Assembly: GCA_014359765.1 (NCBI GenBank)
Contig: JACIYT010000008.1
Coordinates: 1 to 64,000 of the forward strand
Origin: Roseovarius sp.
GTDB taxonomy: Bacteria; Pseudomonadota; Alphaproteobacteria; Rhodobacterales; Rhodobacteraceae
Reading direction: 5' to 3'
Length of the DNA stretch: 64,000 bases
The position numbers and the translations under genes were made by a program. Below are positions 18,392 to 27,290 of this stretch, piece by piece. Numbering within the stretch: the first letter of the stretch is position 1; each line of letters opens with the position of its first letter. The notes below the pieces were generated by a model. It saw only the letters and a program-made list of their open reading frames with translations. It searched no databases and was not told the origin of the DNA.

Positions 18392-19287
18392 CGCGTCACC
18401 ACCGGGATGCATTCGACCTTTTCGGCCTGCAGGGCCGAACAGAAGCGCCGCGCATCGGGGAGATCCTCGAAGCCTGCGGCGCGCAGCCGCCAGAAGCTGC
18501 GCCCGCCAGTCTCGGCGCGCTGGATCACACGCGACTTGCCATCGAGCAGGTCACCGAGCCGCGCGCTCAGCCGGTCCCATTCGGCGCGCGCCATCTCGGG
18601 CGTCTCAAAGGCGCCGAGCTGGGCGAGGCGGCTGCCCGGCAACGGCCCGCCGGACGCGACCTCCGCTGTCGGGACAGCGGCGCCGGTGACGGCGGCGAGC
18701 GCAAAGGCCACGGGATCGGCATCGGCCGGGCGGGCACGCGGACGCAGCGACTGGCCGAGGCCGCCCGAGATTGCCGGGCGCGGGGCCAGGGCCGGCGCCG
18801 GGGCAGGATCGGGATCGGGATCGGTCGCCACCTCGCGCAGCACGGCGAGATGGACATCGGCGGGCTGCGGGCGGGGCTGCGGCAGCGGACGCGAGGCCGC
18901 CGCGGGCGGCGCGGCCTCGTCCCGGGCCTCCGTCTGCTCCGGCACCGCCATGTCCCCGGCCATGAGATCGAGCGGCCCCGGGGCGATGATGATCCGGTCG
19001 GGCGGCGGGGCGGCAGTGCCTTCGGCGGCGACCCGGTTCACCGACAGCCCCTGATTGGCGGCCGATCGCCCCCCCGGATCCTCGGGGGCCTCGCGCATCG
19101 GCCCCTCGAGCGCGCGCACCACCGGCACGCCCGAGACATCGCGCATCACCACCCCGTAGCCCCAGACACTGATCCCGCCGATCAGCGCCAGCGACACGAT
19201 CGCGCCGGCCATGTTGCTCAGCCCCGCCAGCGACAGCCGACGGGATTCGGGGGCGGGATGCCCCCCGGACATGTGAAAATCAGCCAT
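18388..19287 (-). CDS. SPOR-domain membrane protein
   Basis: Predicted envelope protein that binds denuded glycan strands at the septum. The 299 residues contain a single transmembrane segment near residues 25-48 ('NMAGAIVSLALIGGISVWGYGVV'), a long Pro/Ala-rich periplasmic linker, and a C-terminal SPOR domain (about residues 220-299: 'SRLAQLGAFETPEMARAEW', 'SFWRLRAAGFEDLPDARRFCSAL'). The start at 19287 places the membrane segment correctly; the ORF-track extension is unsupported. It sits 77 bp after argS and is coupled to nagZ. Confidence 0.88.
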   Translation of the reverse strand: MADFHMSGGHPAPESRRLSLAGLSNMAGAIVSLALIGGISVWGYGVVMRDVSGVPVVRALEGPMREAPEDPGGRSAANQGLSVNRVAAEGTAAPPPDRIIIAPGPLDLMAGDMAVPEQTEARDEAAPPAAASRPLPQPRPQPADVHLAVLREVATDPDPDPAPAPALAPRPAISGGLGQSLRPRARPADADPVAFALAAVTGAAVPTAEVASGGPLPGSRLAQLGAFETPEMARAEWDRLSARLGDLLDGKSRVIQRAETGGRSFWRLRAAGFEDLPDARRFCSALQAEKVECIPVVTR

Positions 19288-19364
19288 GCTCTGCCTCTCG
19301 CTCTCCGGCGATACGTTGCCGCCGGGGATTATTGTCTGCCTGCTCGGTCCCCGGGCGGCGGCGG

Positions 19365-21110
19365 TCAGCGCATCTCGTCCACGGGGGTGACGCCAAGGAT
19401 AGCGAGACCCGCGCAAATCACAACCGTTGCGGCGCGCGCCAGCGCGATTTTCGCGGCGGATGTGGCCGGATCGCCCTCTTGCAGGAAGCGCAGGCCCGGC
19501 TCGTCATGGCCGCGGTTCCAGAGCGCGTGCAGTTCCGAGGCCAGATCGTAGAGATAGAAGGCCACGCGATGCGGCTCATGCGCGCGCGCCGCGATCTCGA
19601 CCTGGCGTGGCCATTCGGCGATCTTGCGCGCGAGGGTCAGTTCGGCCTCATGGGTCAGGATCGACAGATCCGCCGCCGCAAGCGCCGCGTCATCGGCGGC
19701 AATCCCGGCCTCGCGCGCCTTGCGCAGCACCGAATTCACCCGCGCATTGGCGTATTGCACGTAAAAGACCGGGTTTTCCCTGGATTGCTCCAGAACCTTG
19801 TCGAAATCGAAATCGAGCGCCGCGTCGTTCTTGCGGGTGAGCATGACGAAGCGGGTCACGTCCGGGCCGACCTCGTCCACCACATCGCGCAGGGTGATGA
19901 AGGTGCCCGCGCGCTTGGACATCTTGAAGGGCGCGCCGTTCCTGAAGAGCCGGACGAGCTGGCAGAGCTTGATATCGACCGGCACGCGCCCGTCCGAGAG
20001 CGCCGAGACGGCCGCCTTCATCCGCTTGACATAGCCGCCGTGATCGGCGCCGAACACGTCGATCAGCAGATCGAAACCGCGCTCGATCTTGTCATAATGA
20101 TACGCGATATCGGGGGCGAAATAGGTCCAGCTTCCATCCGATTTCATGATCGGCCGGTCCACATCGTCGCCATGCGCGGTCGATCTGAACAGCGTCTGCT
20201 CGCGCGGCTCCCAATCCTCGGGCATCTTGCCCTTGGGCGGCTCGAGCACGCCGCGATAGATCAGGCCCTTCTCGCGCAGCGCGTCGATCGCGCGCTCGAT
20301 GAGGCCGGTGCCATAGAGCGACTTTTCGGAAAAGAAGTGATCCATGTGGACACCGAGCAGGCCCAGATCCTCGCGGATGAGCGCCATCATCGCCTCGGTC
20401 GCGAAATCGCGCACCGGCCCGAGCCAGACCTCCTCGGGCTGGTCCAGATAGGCATCGCCCACCTTGTCGCGCAGCGCCTCGCCCACCTCGATCAGGTAAT
20501 CGCCCGGATAGGTGCCCTCGGCAAAGGCCACCTCCCGCCCATGCGCCTCGAGATAGCGCAGATAGACCGAACGCGCGAGCACATCGACCTGCGCGCCGCC
20601 GTCGTTGATGTAATATTCGCGCGTGACATCGTAGCCCGCAAAAGCCAGAAGGCTCGCCAGCGCATCGCCAAAGACCGCGCCGCGCGTATGGCCGACATGG
20701 AGCGGGCCGGTCGGGTTGGCCGAGACGTATTCGACATTGACCCGCCTGCCCTGCCCCATGTCCGAGCGCCCGAACGCCGCGCCCTGCACCAGCGCCGCGC
20801 GCAGCACCTCGTGCCAGAGCCCGGGCGCGAGCCGCAGGTTGAGAAAGCCGGGCCCGGCGACCTCGGCGGAGGTGATCCGCGGATCGGCGGCGAGCCGCGC
20901 GGCGAGCGCCTCGGCGATATCGCGGGGTTTCAGCCCGGCGGGTCTGGCCAGCACCATCGCGGCATTGGTGGCCATGTCACCATGGGCCGGATCGCGCGGC
21001 GGCTCGACCGCGACTGCACCCATGTCGAGCCCCCCGGGCAGCGCGCCTGCGGCCTGCATGTCCTTGAGCGCCTCGAGCACGAGCGCGCGGATATCGTCAA
21101 AGAGGTTCAT
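19365..21110 (-). CDS. argS: Arginyl-tRNA synthetase
   Basis: Class I aminoacyl-tRNA synthetase that charges tRNA-Arg. The 581 residues have the N-terminal additional domain, the HIGH-type motif in '[15 protein letters not shown]', the 'KMSKRAGTF' loop, and the C-terminal DALR anticodon-binding domain. The start at 21110 ([15 protein letters not shown]) fits the family. It is the first gene of the argS-SPOR-nagZ-scpA-scpB group. Confidence 0.97.
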   Translation of the reverse strand: MNLFDDIRALVLEALKDMQAAGALPGGLDMGAVAVEPPRDPAHGDMATNAAMVLARPAGLKPRDIAEALAARLAADPRITSAEVAGPGFLNLRLAPGLWHEVLRAALVQGAAFGRSDMGQGRRVNVEYVSANPTGPLHVGHTRGAVFGDALASLLAFAGYDVTREYYINDGGAQVDVLARSVYLRYLEAHGREVAFAEGTYPGDYLIEVGEALRDKVGDAYLDQPEEVWLGPVRDFATEAMMALIREDLGLLGVHMDHFFSEKSLYGTGLIERAIDALREKGLIYRGVLEPPKGKMPEDWEPREQTLFRSTAHGDDVDRPIMKSDGSWTYFAPDIAYHYDKIERGFDLLIDVFGADHGGYVKRMKAAVSALSDGRVPVDIKLCQLVRLFRNGAPFKMSKRAGTFITLRDVVDEVGPDVTRFVMLTRKNDAALDFDFDKVLEQSRENPVFYVQYANARVNSVLRKAREAGIAADDAALAAADLSILTHEAELTLARKIAEWPRQVEIAARAHEPHRVAFYLYDLASELHALWNRGHDEPGLRFLQEGDPATSAAKIALARAATVVICAGLAILGVTPVDEMR

Positions 21111-21203
21111 GACACGCCTTTCTTCCTGCGATGCGCGCCGGTTTATCATCCCGCGCCCGCGCGTCAATCGCCGGGCAGCCCCGGCCGGGATCGCGCGCCG
21201 CGC

Positions 21204-23015
21204 TCAGCCATTCTTTCGCGCGGGGGCAAAGAAGATGAGGCGGGTCTCCTCGCCGCCCCTTGGTTCCTTGTCGCGGGGGATGAAGGTCAGCCCGCCCGTG
21301 GCGCGCATCTCGGCCAGCGGCACCGCCTCGGGATTGTCGGCGCGCCAGTCTTCCAGCGTGTAATCGGCGCTCAGCCGGGTGGTGCGCACGCCCCAGCCCT
21401 GCGCCATGCGCCGCGAGATTTCCGCATGATCGAACTCGCCGCCGATGCGCCGCCCGCCCAGCGTGGCGGGCAGGGCGTGGCGCGCGTCGTCCTCACGCGC
21501 GCGGCGCAGCTGAAAGACGTTCTCGCGGCCGAATTCGGGCGCGAGGTCGGTGGCCACCAGCGTGTTGTAGGCGTCATTGTCGGTCAGCGCCACGACCTGA
21601 CCATAGCTCACCACCTCGAGCCCGTGCTCGGCGGCCTCCGAGAGGATATCGCCGAAGAAGGTGCGCAGCCCCGCCTCCCGCGCCGAGCGCAGGCGGATAC
21701 GGTTCGGATCGGCCACCAGCACCGGCACCTCGAGATTTTGCAGCGCCTGCCCCAGCGCCGTGGAAAAGGCCGAGCCGCCAACGAGGATCACCCCCGGCGG
21801 CCCCTTCTGCGCCAGCCCCAGCGCGCGCCCCAGCGGCGCGAGCGAAAACCCGTGGAGCACCACCGTCGCCGCCACCAGCGCGAAGGCCAGCGGCGTGAGC
21901 CGCGCCGCATCCTCGAAGCCGAGCGCCACCAGCCGCTCGGCAAAGAGCCCCGCCACCGCCACCAGCACCACGCCGCGCGGTCCCGTGAGCGCGACCAGCA
22001 GCCGCTCGTTCATCGGCAGGCGCGTGCCGAGAAGCGACAGCAGCACCGTGGCGGGCCGCACCAGCAACACCGTGATCAGCACGAAGAGCGCCGCGCGCGC
22101 GTCAAGCAGCGCCAGCGTCTCGGCATTCATCGAGGCGGCGAGCAGGATGAACACCCCCGAGACAAGCAGCACCGTCGCGTGCTCCTTGAAGCGGCGCAGC
22201 TCGGCATAGCTCGGCAGGTCGGTATTGGCCATGTAGAGCCCCATCACCGTAACGGTGAGCAGCCCGCTTTCGTGCAGGACCGTATCGGCGAGGGCAAAGA
22301 CCCCCAGCAGAACGGCAAAGAGCACCGGCACCTTCATGAATTCGGGCACATGGCCCGCGCGGAACGCCCGCACCAGCCCCCAGCCCGCGCCAAGCCCCAG
22401 CACCAGCGCCACCGCGATGCCCCGCGCCATGGACAGCGCCGCGCCGCCCGCGCTCTCGGTGGCGGCGATCACCAGCACCACCTCAAAGGCGAGAACGGCG
22501 GCCAATGCGCCGACCGGGTCGTTGACGATCGCCTCCCATTGCAGCAGCTGCGCGGGCCTGCGCGCCAGCCGCGCCTGCCGCAGAAGCGGCGCGATCACCG
22601 TCGGGCCGGTCACGATCATGATGCCGCCGAACACCGCCGAGGCCTCCCATCCCAGCCCCGCCGCGTAATGCAGCGCCAGCGTCGAGCCGAGCCAGCCCAG
22701 CGGCGCGCCGAGAATGACCAGCCGCCACACGCCTTCGGCGGCGCCCCGCAGGCCCTGGATATTGAGGGTAAGGCCGCCCTCGAAGAGGATCACCGCCACC
22801 GCGATCGACACCATCGGCCCCATCAAGGGGCCGATATCGCGCGCCGGATCGAAGAGGCCCAGCCCCGGCCCCACGATCAGCCCCGCCGCCAGCATCAGCA
22901 CGATGGCCGGCATCCGCAGCCGCCAGGCCAGCCATTGCGCGCCCACACCCAGCACGCCCACCAGCGCGAAGATCATAACCGGCGAGAGCGCGCCCGCCTC
23001 CGGTCCTGCCGCCAC
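21204..23015 (-). CDS. Monovalent cation:proton antiporter with RCK (TrkA-N) domain
   Basis: Predicted CPA-type Na+(K+)/H+ antiporter. The 603 residues start with a GTG. Roughly residues 10-385 hold about 12 membrane helices including 'LEGGLTLN', 'FGGIMIVTGPTVIAPLLRQ' and 'VNDPVGALAAVLAFEVV', the typical Asp-bearing exchanger core. Residues 390-510 are a Rossmann TrkA-N domain ('GVILVGGSAFSTALGQALQ', 'ALTDNDAYNTLVA') that likely senses NAD(H). Its start is one base after the dgt stop, so the pair is probably an operon. The ion specificity cannot be read from sequence. Confidence 0.88.
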   Translation of the reverse strand: MAAGPEAGALSPVMIFALVGVLGVGAQWLAWRLRMPAIVLMLAAGLIVGPGLGLFDPARDIGPLMGPMVSIAVAVILFEGGLTLNIQGLRGAAEGVWRLVILGAPLGWLGSTLALHYAAGLGWEASAVFGGIMIVTGPTVIAPLLRQARLARRPAQLLQWEAIVNDPVGALAAVLAFEVVLVIAATESAGGAALSMARGIAVALVLGLGAGWGLVRAFRAGHVPEFMKVPVLFAVLLGVFALADTVLHESGLLTVTVMGLYMANTDLPSYAELRRFKEHATVLLVSGVFILLAASMNAETLALLDARAALFVLITVLLVRPATVLLSLLGTRLPMNERLLVALTGPRGVVLVAVAGLFAERLVALGFEDAARLTPLAFALVAATVVLHGFSLAPLGRALGLAQKGPPGVILVGGSAFSTALGQALQNLEVPVLVADPNRIRLRSAREAGLRTFFGDILSEAAEHGLEVVSYGQVVALTDNDAYNTLVATDLAPEFGRENVFQLRRAREDDARHALPATLGGRRIGGEFDHAEISRRMAQGWGVRTTRLSADYTLEDWRADNPEAVPLAEMRATGGLTFIPRDKEPRGGEETRLIFFAPARKNG

Positions 23016-23016
23016 G

Positions 23017-24180
23017 TCACACCCCCGCTTTCGTTTCCAGTCGCTTGCCGGTCAGCCGCGCATGGCTCTGGAGCGCGAAACGGTCGGTCATCCCGGCGAT
23101 GTAATCGGCTACCAGCCGCGCCAGTTCCGTGCGATCGCCCGCCCGCGCCACATCGGCGCGCCATTCCTCGGGCAGGTGCTCGGGCGCGTCAAGATAGATC
23201 GGGAACAGGTCGCGCACCACCTCATCCACCATGGCGCGCATCGCGTTGACGGCAGGCGCACGATACATGCGCGTGAAAAGAAACGCCCGGATCGCCTGCA
23301 AATCCTGCCAGAGCGCGGGCGAAAAGCGGATCACCGGCACGCCCAGCGCACGCAGCGCCGCCACATCGGGCGGCGCTGCACGGGCCAGGTGCGCGCGGCT
23401 CGTGGCGATCACGTCGCCCACCATCGCGCCGAAGACCCGGCGCAGCGCCTCGTGGCGGCGGCGCTTGGCTTCGAGGCCGGGCCAGAGCCGGTCCACCTCG
23501 GCGAAACAATCGCCCACCACCGGCAGCGTGGCGATTTCCTCATCCGTAAAGAGCCCCGCGCGCAGCCCGTCATGCAGATCGTGGTTGTTATAGGCGATAT
23601 CGTCGGCGATGGCGGCGGCCTGCGCCTCGGCCCCGGCATGGCTGTGCAGTTCGAGATCGTGGCGCGCATTGTAATGGGCCAGCGCATAGGGCAATGGCCC
23701 GGTGACCGGCCCGTTATGCTTGGCCAGCCCCTCGAGCGTCTCCCAGGTCAGGTTGAGCCCGTCAAACCCGGCGTAATGCCGTTCGAGCGCGGTGACGATG
23801 CGCAGCGCCTGCGCGTTATGGTCGAACCCGCCATGGGGCGCCATGAGATCCGCCAGCGTATCCTCGCCCGCATGGCCAAAGGGCGTGTGGCCCAGATCAT
23901 GCGCCAGCGCCACCGCCTCGGTCAATCCGGCATCGAGGCCGAGCGCGCCCGCGATCGTGCGCGCCACCTGCGCCACCTCGATCGAATGGGTGAGCCGGGT
24001 GCGGTAGTAATCCCCCTCATGGGCGACAAAGACCTGGGTCTTGTGCTTGAGCCGGCGAAAGGCCGAGGAATGGATGATGCGGTCGCGGTCGCGCTGAAAG
24101 GGGGTGCGAAAGGCGCTCTCCTCTTCGGCGACGCGGCGGCCGCGCGAGCGGGCAGGATCGGTGGCATAGGGGGCAGGCAT
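23017..24180 (-). CDS. dgt: Deoxyguanosinetriphosphate triphosphohydrolase-like protein
   Basis: HD-domain dNTPase predicted to hydrolyse dGTP (or other dNTPs) to the nucleoside and triphosphate. The 387 residues contain 'AFRRLKHKTQVF', 'RTRLTHSIEVAQVAR' and the metal site 'ALAHDLGHTPFGHAGE', and a later 'DDIAYNNHDLHDGLR'. The length is that of the shorter Dgt-like family rather than E. coli Dgt. Divergent from the iscA-type gene and co-directional with the antiporter gene. Confidence 0.92.
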   Translation of the reverse strand: MPAPYATDPARSRGRRVAEEESAFRTPFQRDRDRIIHSSAFRRLKHKTQVFVAHEGDYYRTRLTHSIEVAQVARTIAGALGLDAGLTEAVALAHDLGHTPFGHAGEDTLADLMAPHGGFDHNAQALRIVTALERHYAGFDGLNLTWETLEGLAKHNGPVTGPLPYALAHYNARHDLELHSHAGAEAQAAAIADDIAYNNHDLHDGLRAGLFTDEEIATLPVVGDCFAEVDRLWPGLEAKRRRHEALRRVFGAMVGDVIATSRAHLARAAPPDVAALRALGVPVIRFSPALWQDLQAIRAFLFTRMYRAPAVNAMRAMVDEVVRDLFPIYLDAPEHLPEEWRADVARAGDRTELARLVADYIAGMTDRFALQSHARLTGKRLETKAGV

Positions 24181-24257
24181 CGGCGAGGTCCTTGTCGCGG
24201 CGCGCGTGATTCATATATGTCAGACTGCGAATTGAGATGAAACCGCCGAGGCCCGCA

Positions 24258-24581
24258 ATGCAACTTCCGCCCAAGGTCACCCCCCGCGCCTTTGCCCGCC
24301 TGGCCGAGATCGGCGCAGGCCAGCAGGGTCAGGCGCTGCGCATCGCCGTCGAAGGCGGCGGCTGTTCGGGGTTTCAATACGACATCCGCCTCGATACGCC
24401 CGCCGAGGACGACCTCATCCTCGAAGGCGACGGGCAGCGCGTGGTGGTCGATGCCGTCTCGCTGCCGTTTCTCGCGGGCGCGACCATCGACTTTGCCGAG
24501 GAATTGATCGGCGCGCGTTTCGTCATCGACAATCCCAACGCCTCCTCCTCCTGCGGCTGCGGCACGTCGTTCTCGATCTGA
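24258..24581 (+). CDS. Iron-sulfur cluster carrier, IscA/ErpA (HesB) family
   Basis: A-type carrier that passes Fe-S clusters to apo-proteins. The 107 residues include the three conserved cysteines in 'GGGCSGFQYDI' and the C-terminal 'SSSCGCGTSFSI'. The ATG at 24258 has a GAGG site at the right distance; the ATG at 24237 in the ORF track adds seven unconserved residues. It stands alone, without isc/suf genes nearby, which is usual for ErpA-type carriers. Confidence 0.93.
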   Translation: MQLPPKVTPRAFARLAEIGAGQQGQALRIAVEGGGCSGFQYDIRLDTPAEDDLILEGDGQRVVVDAVSLPFLAGATIDFAEELIGARFVIDNPNASSSCGCGTSFSI

Positions 24582-24667
24582 GCGCGACGGCGCGGCCGGA
24601 ACCACCCGAGCCTTGCGCCCTGCCCGCCCCCGCGCGATAGAGGGGCGTCGGATCGGAGGGACTGCCC

Positions 24668-25450
24668 ATGCGCATCGCCACGTTCAACATCAACGGCATC
24701 AAGGCGCGCCATGCCGCGCTCTGCGACTGGCTCGACGAGGCCACGCCGGAGGTGGTGCTGTTGCAGGAGATCAAGAGCCTCGATGCGGCCTTCCCGCGCG
24801 AGGCCTTCGAGGAGCGCGGCTATAATGTCGAAACCCACGGGCAAAAGGGATTCAACGGGGTGGCGATCCTGTCGAAGCGCCCGCTCGAGGACGTGACGCG
24901 CGGCCTGCCCGGCGACGCGAGCGACGAACAGGCCCGCTGGATCGAGGCCACGGTGATGGGCGAGACGCGCGCGCTGCGGCTCTGCGGGCTCTACCTGCCC
25001 AATGGCAACCCGGCGCCGGGCCCGAAATTCGACTACAAGCTGGCCTGGATGGCGCGGCTGCGCGCGCGCGCCGCCGAATTGCTCGCCACCGAGGAGCCAG
25101 TGCTGATGGGCGGCGATTACAACGTCATCCCCCAGGACGAGGATGCCGCCCGCCCCGAAGCGTGGCGCGCCGATGCGCTGGCGCGGCCCGAGAGCCGCGC
25201 CGCCTTTCGCCGGATCCTCCATCAGGGCTACACGGACGCGTTCCGCGCCCGCGTGCAGGGGCCGGGGCATTACAGCTTCTGGGATTACCAGGCCGGCGCG
25301 TGGGAACGCAATGACGGCATCCGCATCGACCATTTCCTGCTCAGCCCGCAGGCCGCCGACCTGATGACCGATTGCGGCATCGACACGGCCCTGCGCGGGC
25401 GCGACAAGCCCTCCGATCACGTGCCCGTCTGGGTCGAGATCGACGCCTGA
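24668..25450 (+). CDS. xth: Exodeoxyribonuclease III
   Basis: AP endonuclease/3'-5' exonuclease of base-excision repair. The 260 residues show the EEP-fold catalytic motifs 'ATFNINGIKAR', 'LQEIKSLDAAFP', 'LCGLYLPNGNP', 'GGDYNVIPQDED', 'RNDGIRIDHFLLS' and 'KPSDHVPVWVEID'. It follows the IscA-type gene by 86 bp and converges on the terminase gene. Confidence 0.95.
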   Translation: MRIATFNINGIKARHAALCDWLDEATPEVVLLQEIKSLDAAFPREAFEERGYNVETHGQKGFNGVAILSKRPLEDVTRGLPGDASDEQARWIEATVMGETRALRLCGLYLPNGNPAPGPKFDYKLAWMARLRARAAELLATEEPVLMGGDYNVIPQDEDAARPEAWRADALARPESRAAFRRILHQGYTDAFRARVQGPGHYSFWDYQAGAWERNDGIRIDHFLLSPQAADLMTDCGIDTALRGRDKPSDHVPVWVEIDA

Positions 25451-25468
25451 CGCGCCCGCTGCCCCCGC

Positions 25469-26812
25469 TCACATTGCGCGCATCCGGGGTGCGCGCCACC
25501 TGGCGCCGGCCTCGACGATGAGATCGGTCAGCGCCCAGACCAGCGCATCGACGCGGTCGGGGCTGCCGCGCCCCTCATAGCCGCGCGCGGTCATGGCGCA
25601 CATCTGATCCTCGAGTGCCCCCAGCCCGCGCAGGTGGTGCACGCGCCCCTGTTCATAGAGCGCCGCCACCGGCTCGGCGCGCAGCACCTTGCCCCGGGTC
25701 GCGTGGACCTTGCGCAGGGGCACCAGCGGGTCGAGCTGGCGGATCACCTGTTCGACCAGATCGCCGCCCTGGTTGACCTCGGCCACCAGCCTTTCGGCAC
25801 CCCGGCGATCCATGGCCCGGATCGCGGCCTCGGCCCATTGCGCGGGGCTGGCGCCGGTGACGCTCGCATCCTCGAGCACATAAGCGCGCCAGTCCGAGAC
25901 CGGGCCGCGCATGAGCACACCCGCCACCACGATCCCGCAGGCATCCGACTTGCCATGCCCCGTCACCGGCGGGTCGATGGCGACCACGATCCGGTCGAGC
26001 GGCGGCGCGGCCTCCACGCGCCCCGCCTCGATCAGCGCCGGTGTCCAGAGCGCATCCTCGGCCTCGTCCACCAGCACACCGTCGAGTTCCTGCCGCCCGA
26101 GCCGCGTGCCCGCGTAGCGCGCGCGCACCTCCTCGAGAAAGCCCTGCGCGAGATTGGCGGCATTGGCCTCGGTCGGTGCACTGGTGACCACGGTCGTGTC
26201 GCGCTCCAGGATCTCCTTGAGCACCCCCACATTGCGCGGCGTGGTGGTGACGCAGACGCGCGGATCCTCGCCCAGCCTCAGGCCGAATTGCAGCATGTCC
26301 CAGGTCTCGCGCGCGCGTTTCCACTTGGCCAGCTCATCGACCCAGGCCCCGTCGAATTGCGGGCCGCGCAGGGATTCGGGCTCATGCGCGGAAAACACCT
26401 GCGCGGTGGCGCCGTTGGGCCAGAGGAGCCGCTTGCGCGTGGCCTGCCATTCGGGGCGGCGATCGGGGGGCGAACAGGCCATGATCCCGCTCTCGCCAAA
26501 GATCATCACCTCGCGCACCTGATCGACGGTCTCGCCCACCAGCGCGAGGCGATTGCAGCGCCCCGGATCGAGCGGGCGCGCGCCCTCGACCTGTGCGCGC
26601 ACCCATTCGGCGCCCGCGCGCGTCTTGCCCGCGCCGCGCCCGCCGAGGATCACCCATGTGCGCCAGTCGCCGTCGGGTGGCAACTGATGCGGCATGGCCC
26701 AGAACTCGAAGATCCAGGGCAGCGCAAAGAGCTCACCCTCCGTGAGGGCAGCGAGGAAGTCCTCCTGCGCATCGGGCCCTTCTGAGACGATCCAGGCGGC
26801 AGCCGATCTCAT
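25469..26812 (-). CDS. Phage/GTA large terminase (RcGTA g2-like)
   Basis: ATPase-nuclease motor that packages DNA into capsids. The 447 residues contain Walker A 'GGRGAGKTRAGAEW', a Walker B-like 'GAWVDELAKW', the 'CVTTTPR' coupling motif, and the RNase H-like nuclease with 'VVAIDPPVTG' and a late 'SPDRVDALVWAL'. The N-terminal 'ALPWIFEFWAMPHQLPP' resembles the gene-transfer-agent g2 protein of Rhodobacterales. It overlaps g1 by 80 nt. No portal, protease or major capsid gene follows; the next gene is convergent xth. The coding sequence looks intact. Confidence 0.85.
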   Translation of the reverse strand: MRSAAAWIVSEGPDAQEDFLAALTEGELFALPWIFEFWAMPHQLPPDGDWRTWVILGGRGAGKTRAGAEWVRAQVEGARPLDPGRCNRLALVGETVDQVREVMIFGESGIMACSPPDRRPEWQATRKRLLWPNGATAQVFSAHEPESLRGPQFDGAWVDELAKWKRARETWDMLQFGLRLGEDPRVCVTTTPRNVGVLKEILERDTTVVTSAPTEANAANLAQGFLEEVRARYAGTRLGRQELDGVLVDEAEDALWTPALIEAGRVEAAPPLDRIVVAIDPPVTGHGKSDACGIVVAGVLMRGPVSDWRAYVLEDASVTGASPAQWAEAAIRAMDRRGAERLVAEVNQGGDLVEQVIRQLDPLVPLRKVHATRGKVLRAEPVAALYEQGRVHHLRGLGALEDQMCAMTARGYEGRGSPDRVDALVWALTDLIVEAGARWRAPRMRAM

Positions 26813-27089
26813 GCCGGGCTGCGTCGAAATCGATGGCGTATCCGTGGGCGATGCCACGTTCCTGTTGTCTGCGTTTGTCAAGCTGCGCCTCCGCTTCAAT
26901 GGCGATCTTGAGCCATTGCCGGATCTCGGCGGTGGCCCGTGTTGCGTGTTTCAGTTCTCCGAGGTCCCCGGCCCGGATTTTCAGGTAAAGCTCTTCCAGT
27001 TCCTCGCGCATGTCCGCGAGTTGCTGCTCGAGCGCGTTGATCGAGGTGGTCAGCCCCGAAGGCCGCTCCTCCGGGGTGATCAGAACCAT
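26733..27089 (-). CDS. Small terminase-like protein (RcGTA g1-like)
   Basis: The 118 residues form a helical protein with a coiled-coil N-terminal half ('TTSINALEQQLADMREELEELYLKI') and the block 'ATAEIRQWLKIAIEAEAQLDKRR' followed by 'YAIDFDAARHEIGCRLDRLRRAR', which I recognise as the GTA g1/TerS type. Its 3' end overlaps the large terminase gene by 80 nt, longer than usual. The ATG at 27089 is chosen over the ORF-track start because the extension reads through a terminator hairpin. It is preceded by a promoter and that hairpin. Confidence 0.75.
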   Translation of the reverse strand: MVLITPEERPSGLTTSINALEQQLADMREELEELYLKIRAGDLGELKHATRATAEIRQWLKIAIEAEAQLDKRRQQERGIAHGYAIDFDAARHEIGCRLDRLRRARCAGGLPRCPHGG

Positions 27090-27150
27090 GCGTGTCGCTG
27101 CCTCATGCCGTTGCCTTTCTTGCCCAGGGGTCTCCGCCCGTGCCGACACG

Positions 27151-27183
27151 AAAAAGCGGCCTCCGGGGGGTCCCCGGGGCCGC
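27151..27183 (-). terminator. Intrinsic terminator or attenuator upstream of GTA g1
   Basis: On the minus strand GCGGCCCCGGGG pairs across a short loop with CCGGAGGCCGC (one bulge) and is followed directly by TTTTT. It lies 60 bp upstream of the g1 start and about 20 nt downstream of the expected start of the TTGACA promoter at 27211-27239. Confidence 0.7.
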
Positions 27184-27210
27184 GTGCCCATCTCGTCCAG
27201 CATGGCAAAA

Positions 27211-27239
27211 GTCATACGACAAAGCGCACGCAATGTCAA
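27211..27239 (-). promoter_or_regulatory. Sigma-70-type promoter upstream of GTA g1
   Basis: On the minus strand TTGACA (27239-27234) is followed after exactly 17 bp by TATGAC (27216-27211). Transcription would begin near 27204 and run straight into the hairpin at 27183-27151. This is one of the best promoter matches in the window. Confidence 0.6.
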
Positions 27240-27258
27240 TGGCTTAGCGGCGATGCCT

Positions 27259-27275
27259 GCGCCCGGTGCGGGCGC
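27259..27275 (-). terminator. Hairpin after the MobA-like gene
   Basis: GCGCCCG-GTG-CGGGCGC is a perfect 7-bp stem 16 bp downstream of the stop of the MobA-like gene. There is no T-tract on the minus strand, so it is at best a weak or factor-dependent terminator. Confidence 0.35.
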
Positions 27276-27290
27276 GTCATTCACGGTTTT

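Noticed and set aside
19332-23249. 1305-codon plus-strand ORF across argS, the antiporter gene and part of dgt
   Set aside because: Spans three well-supported minus-strand genes; composition dominated by His, Arg and Gln. Not a real giant protein.
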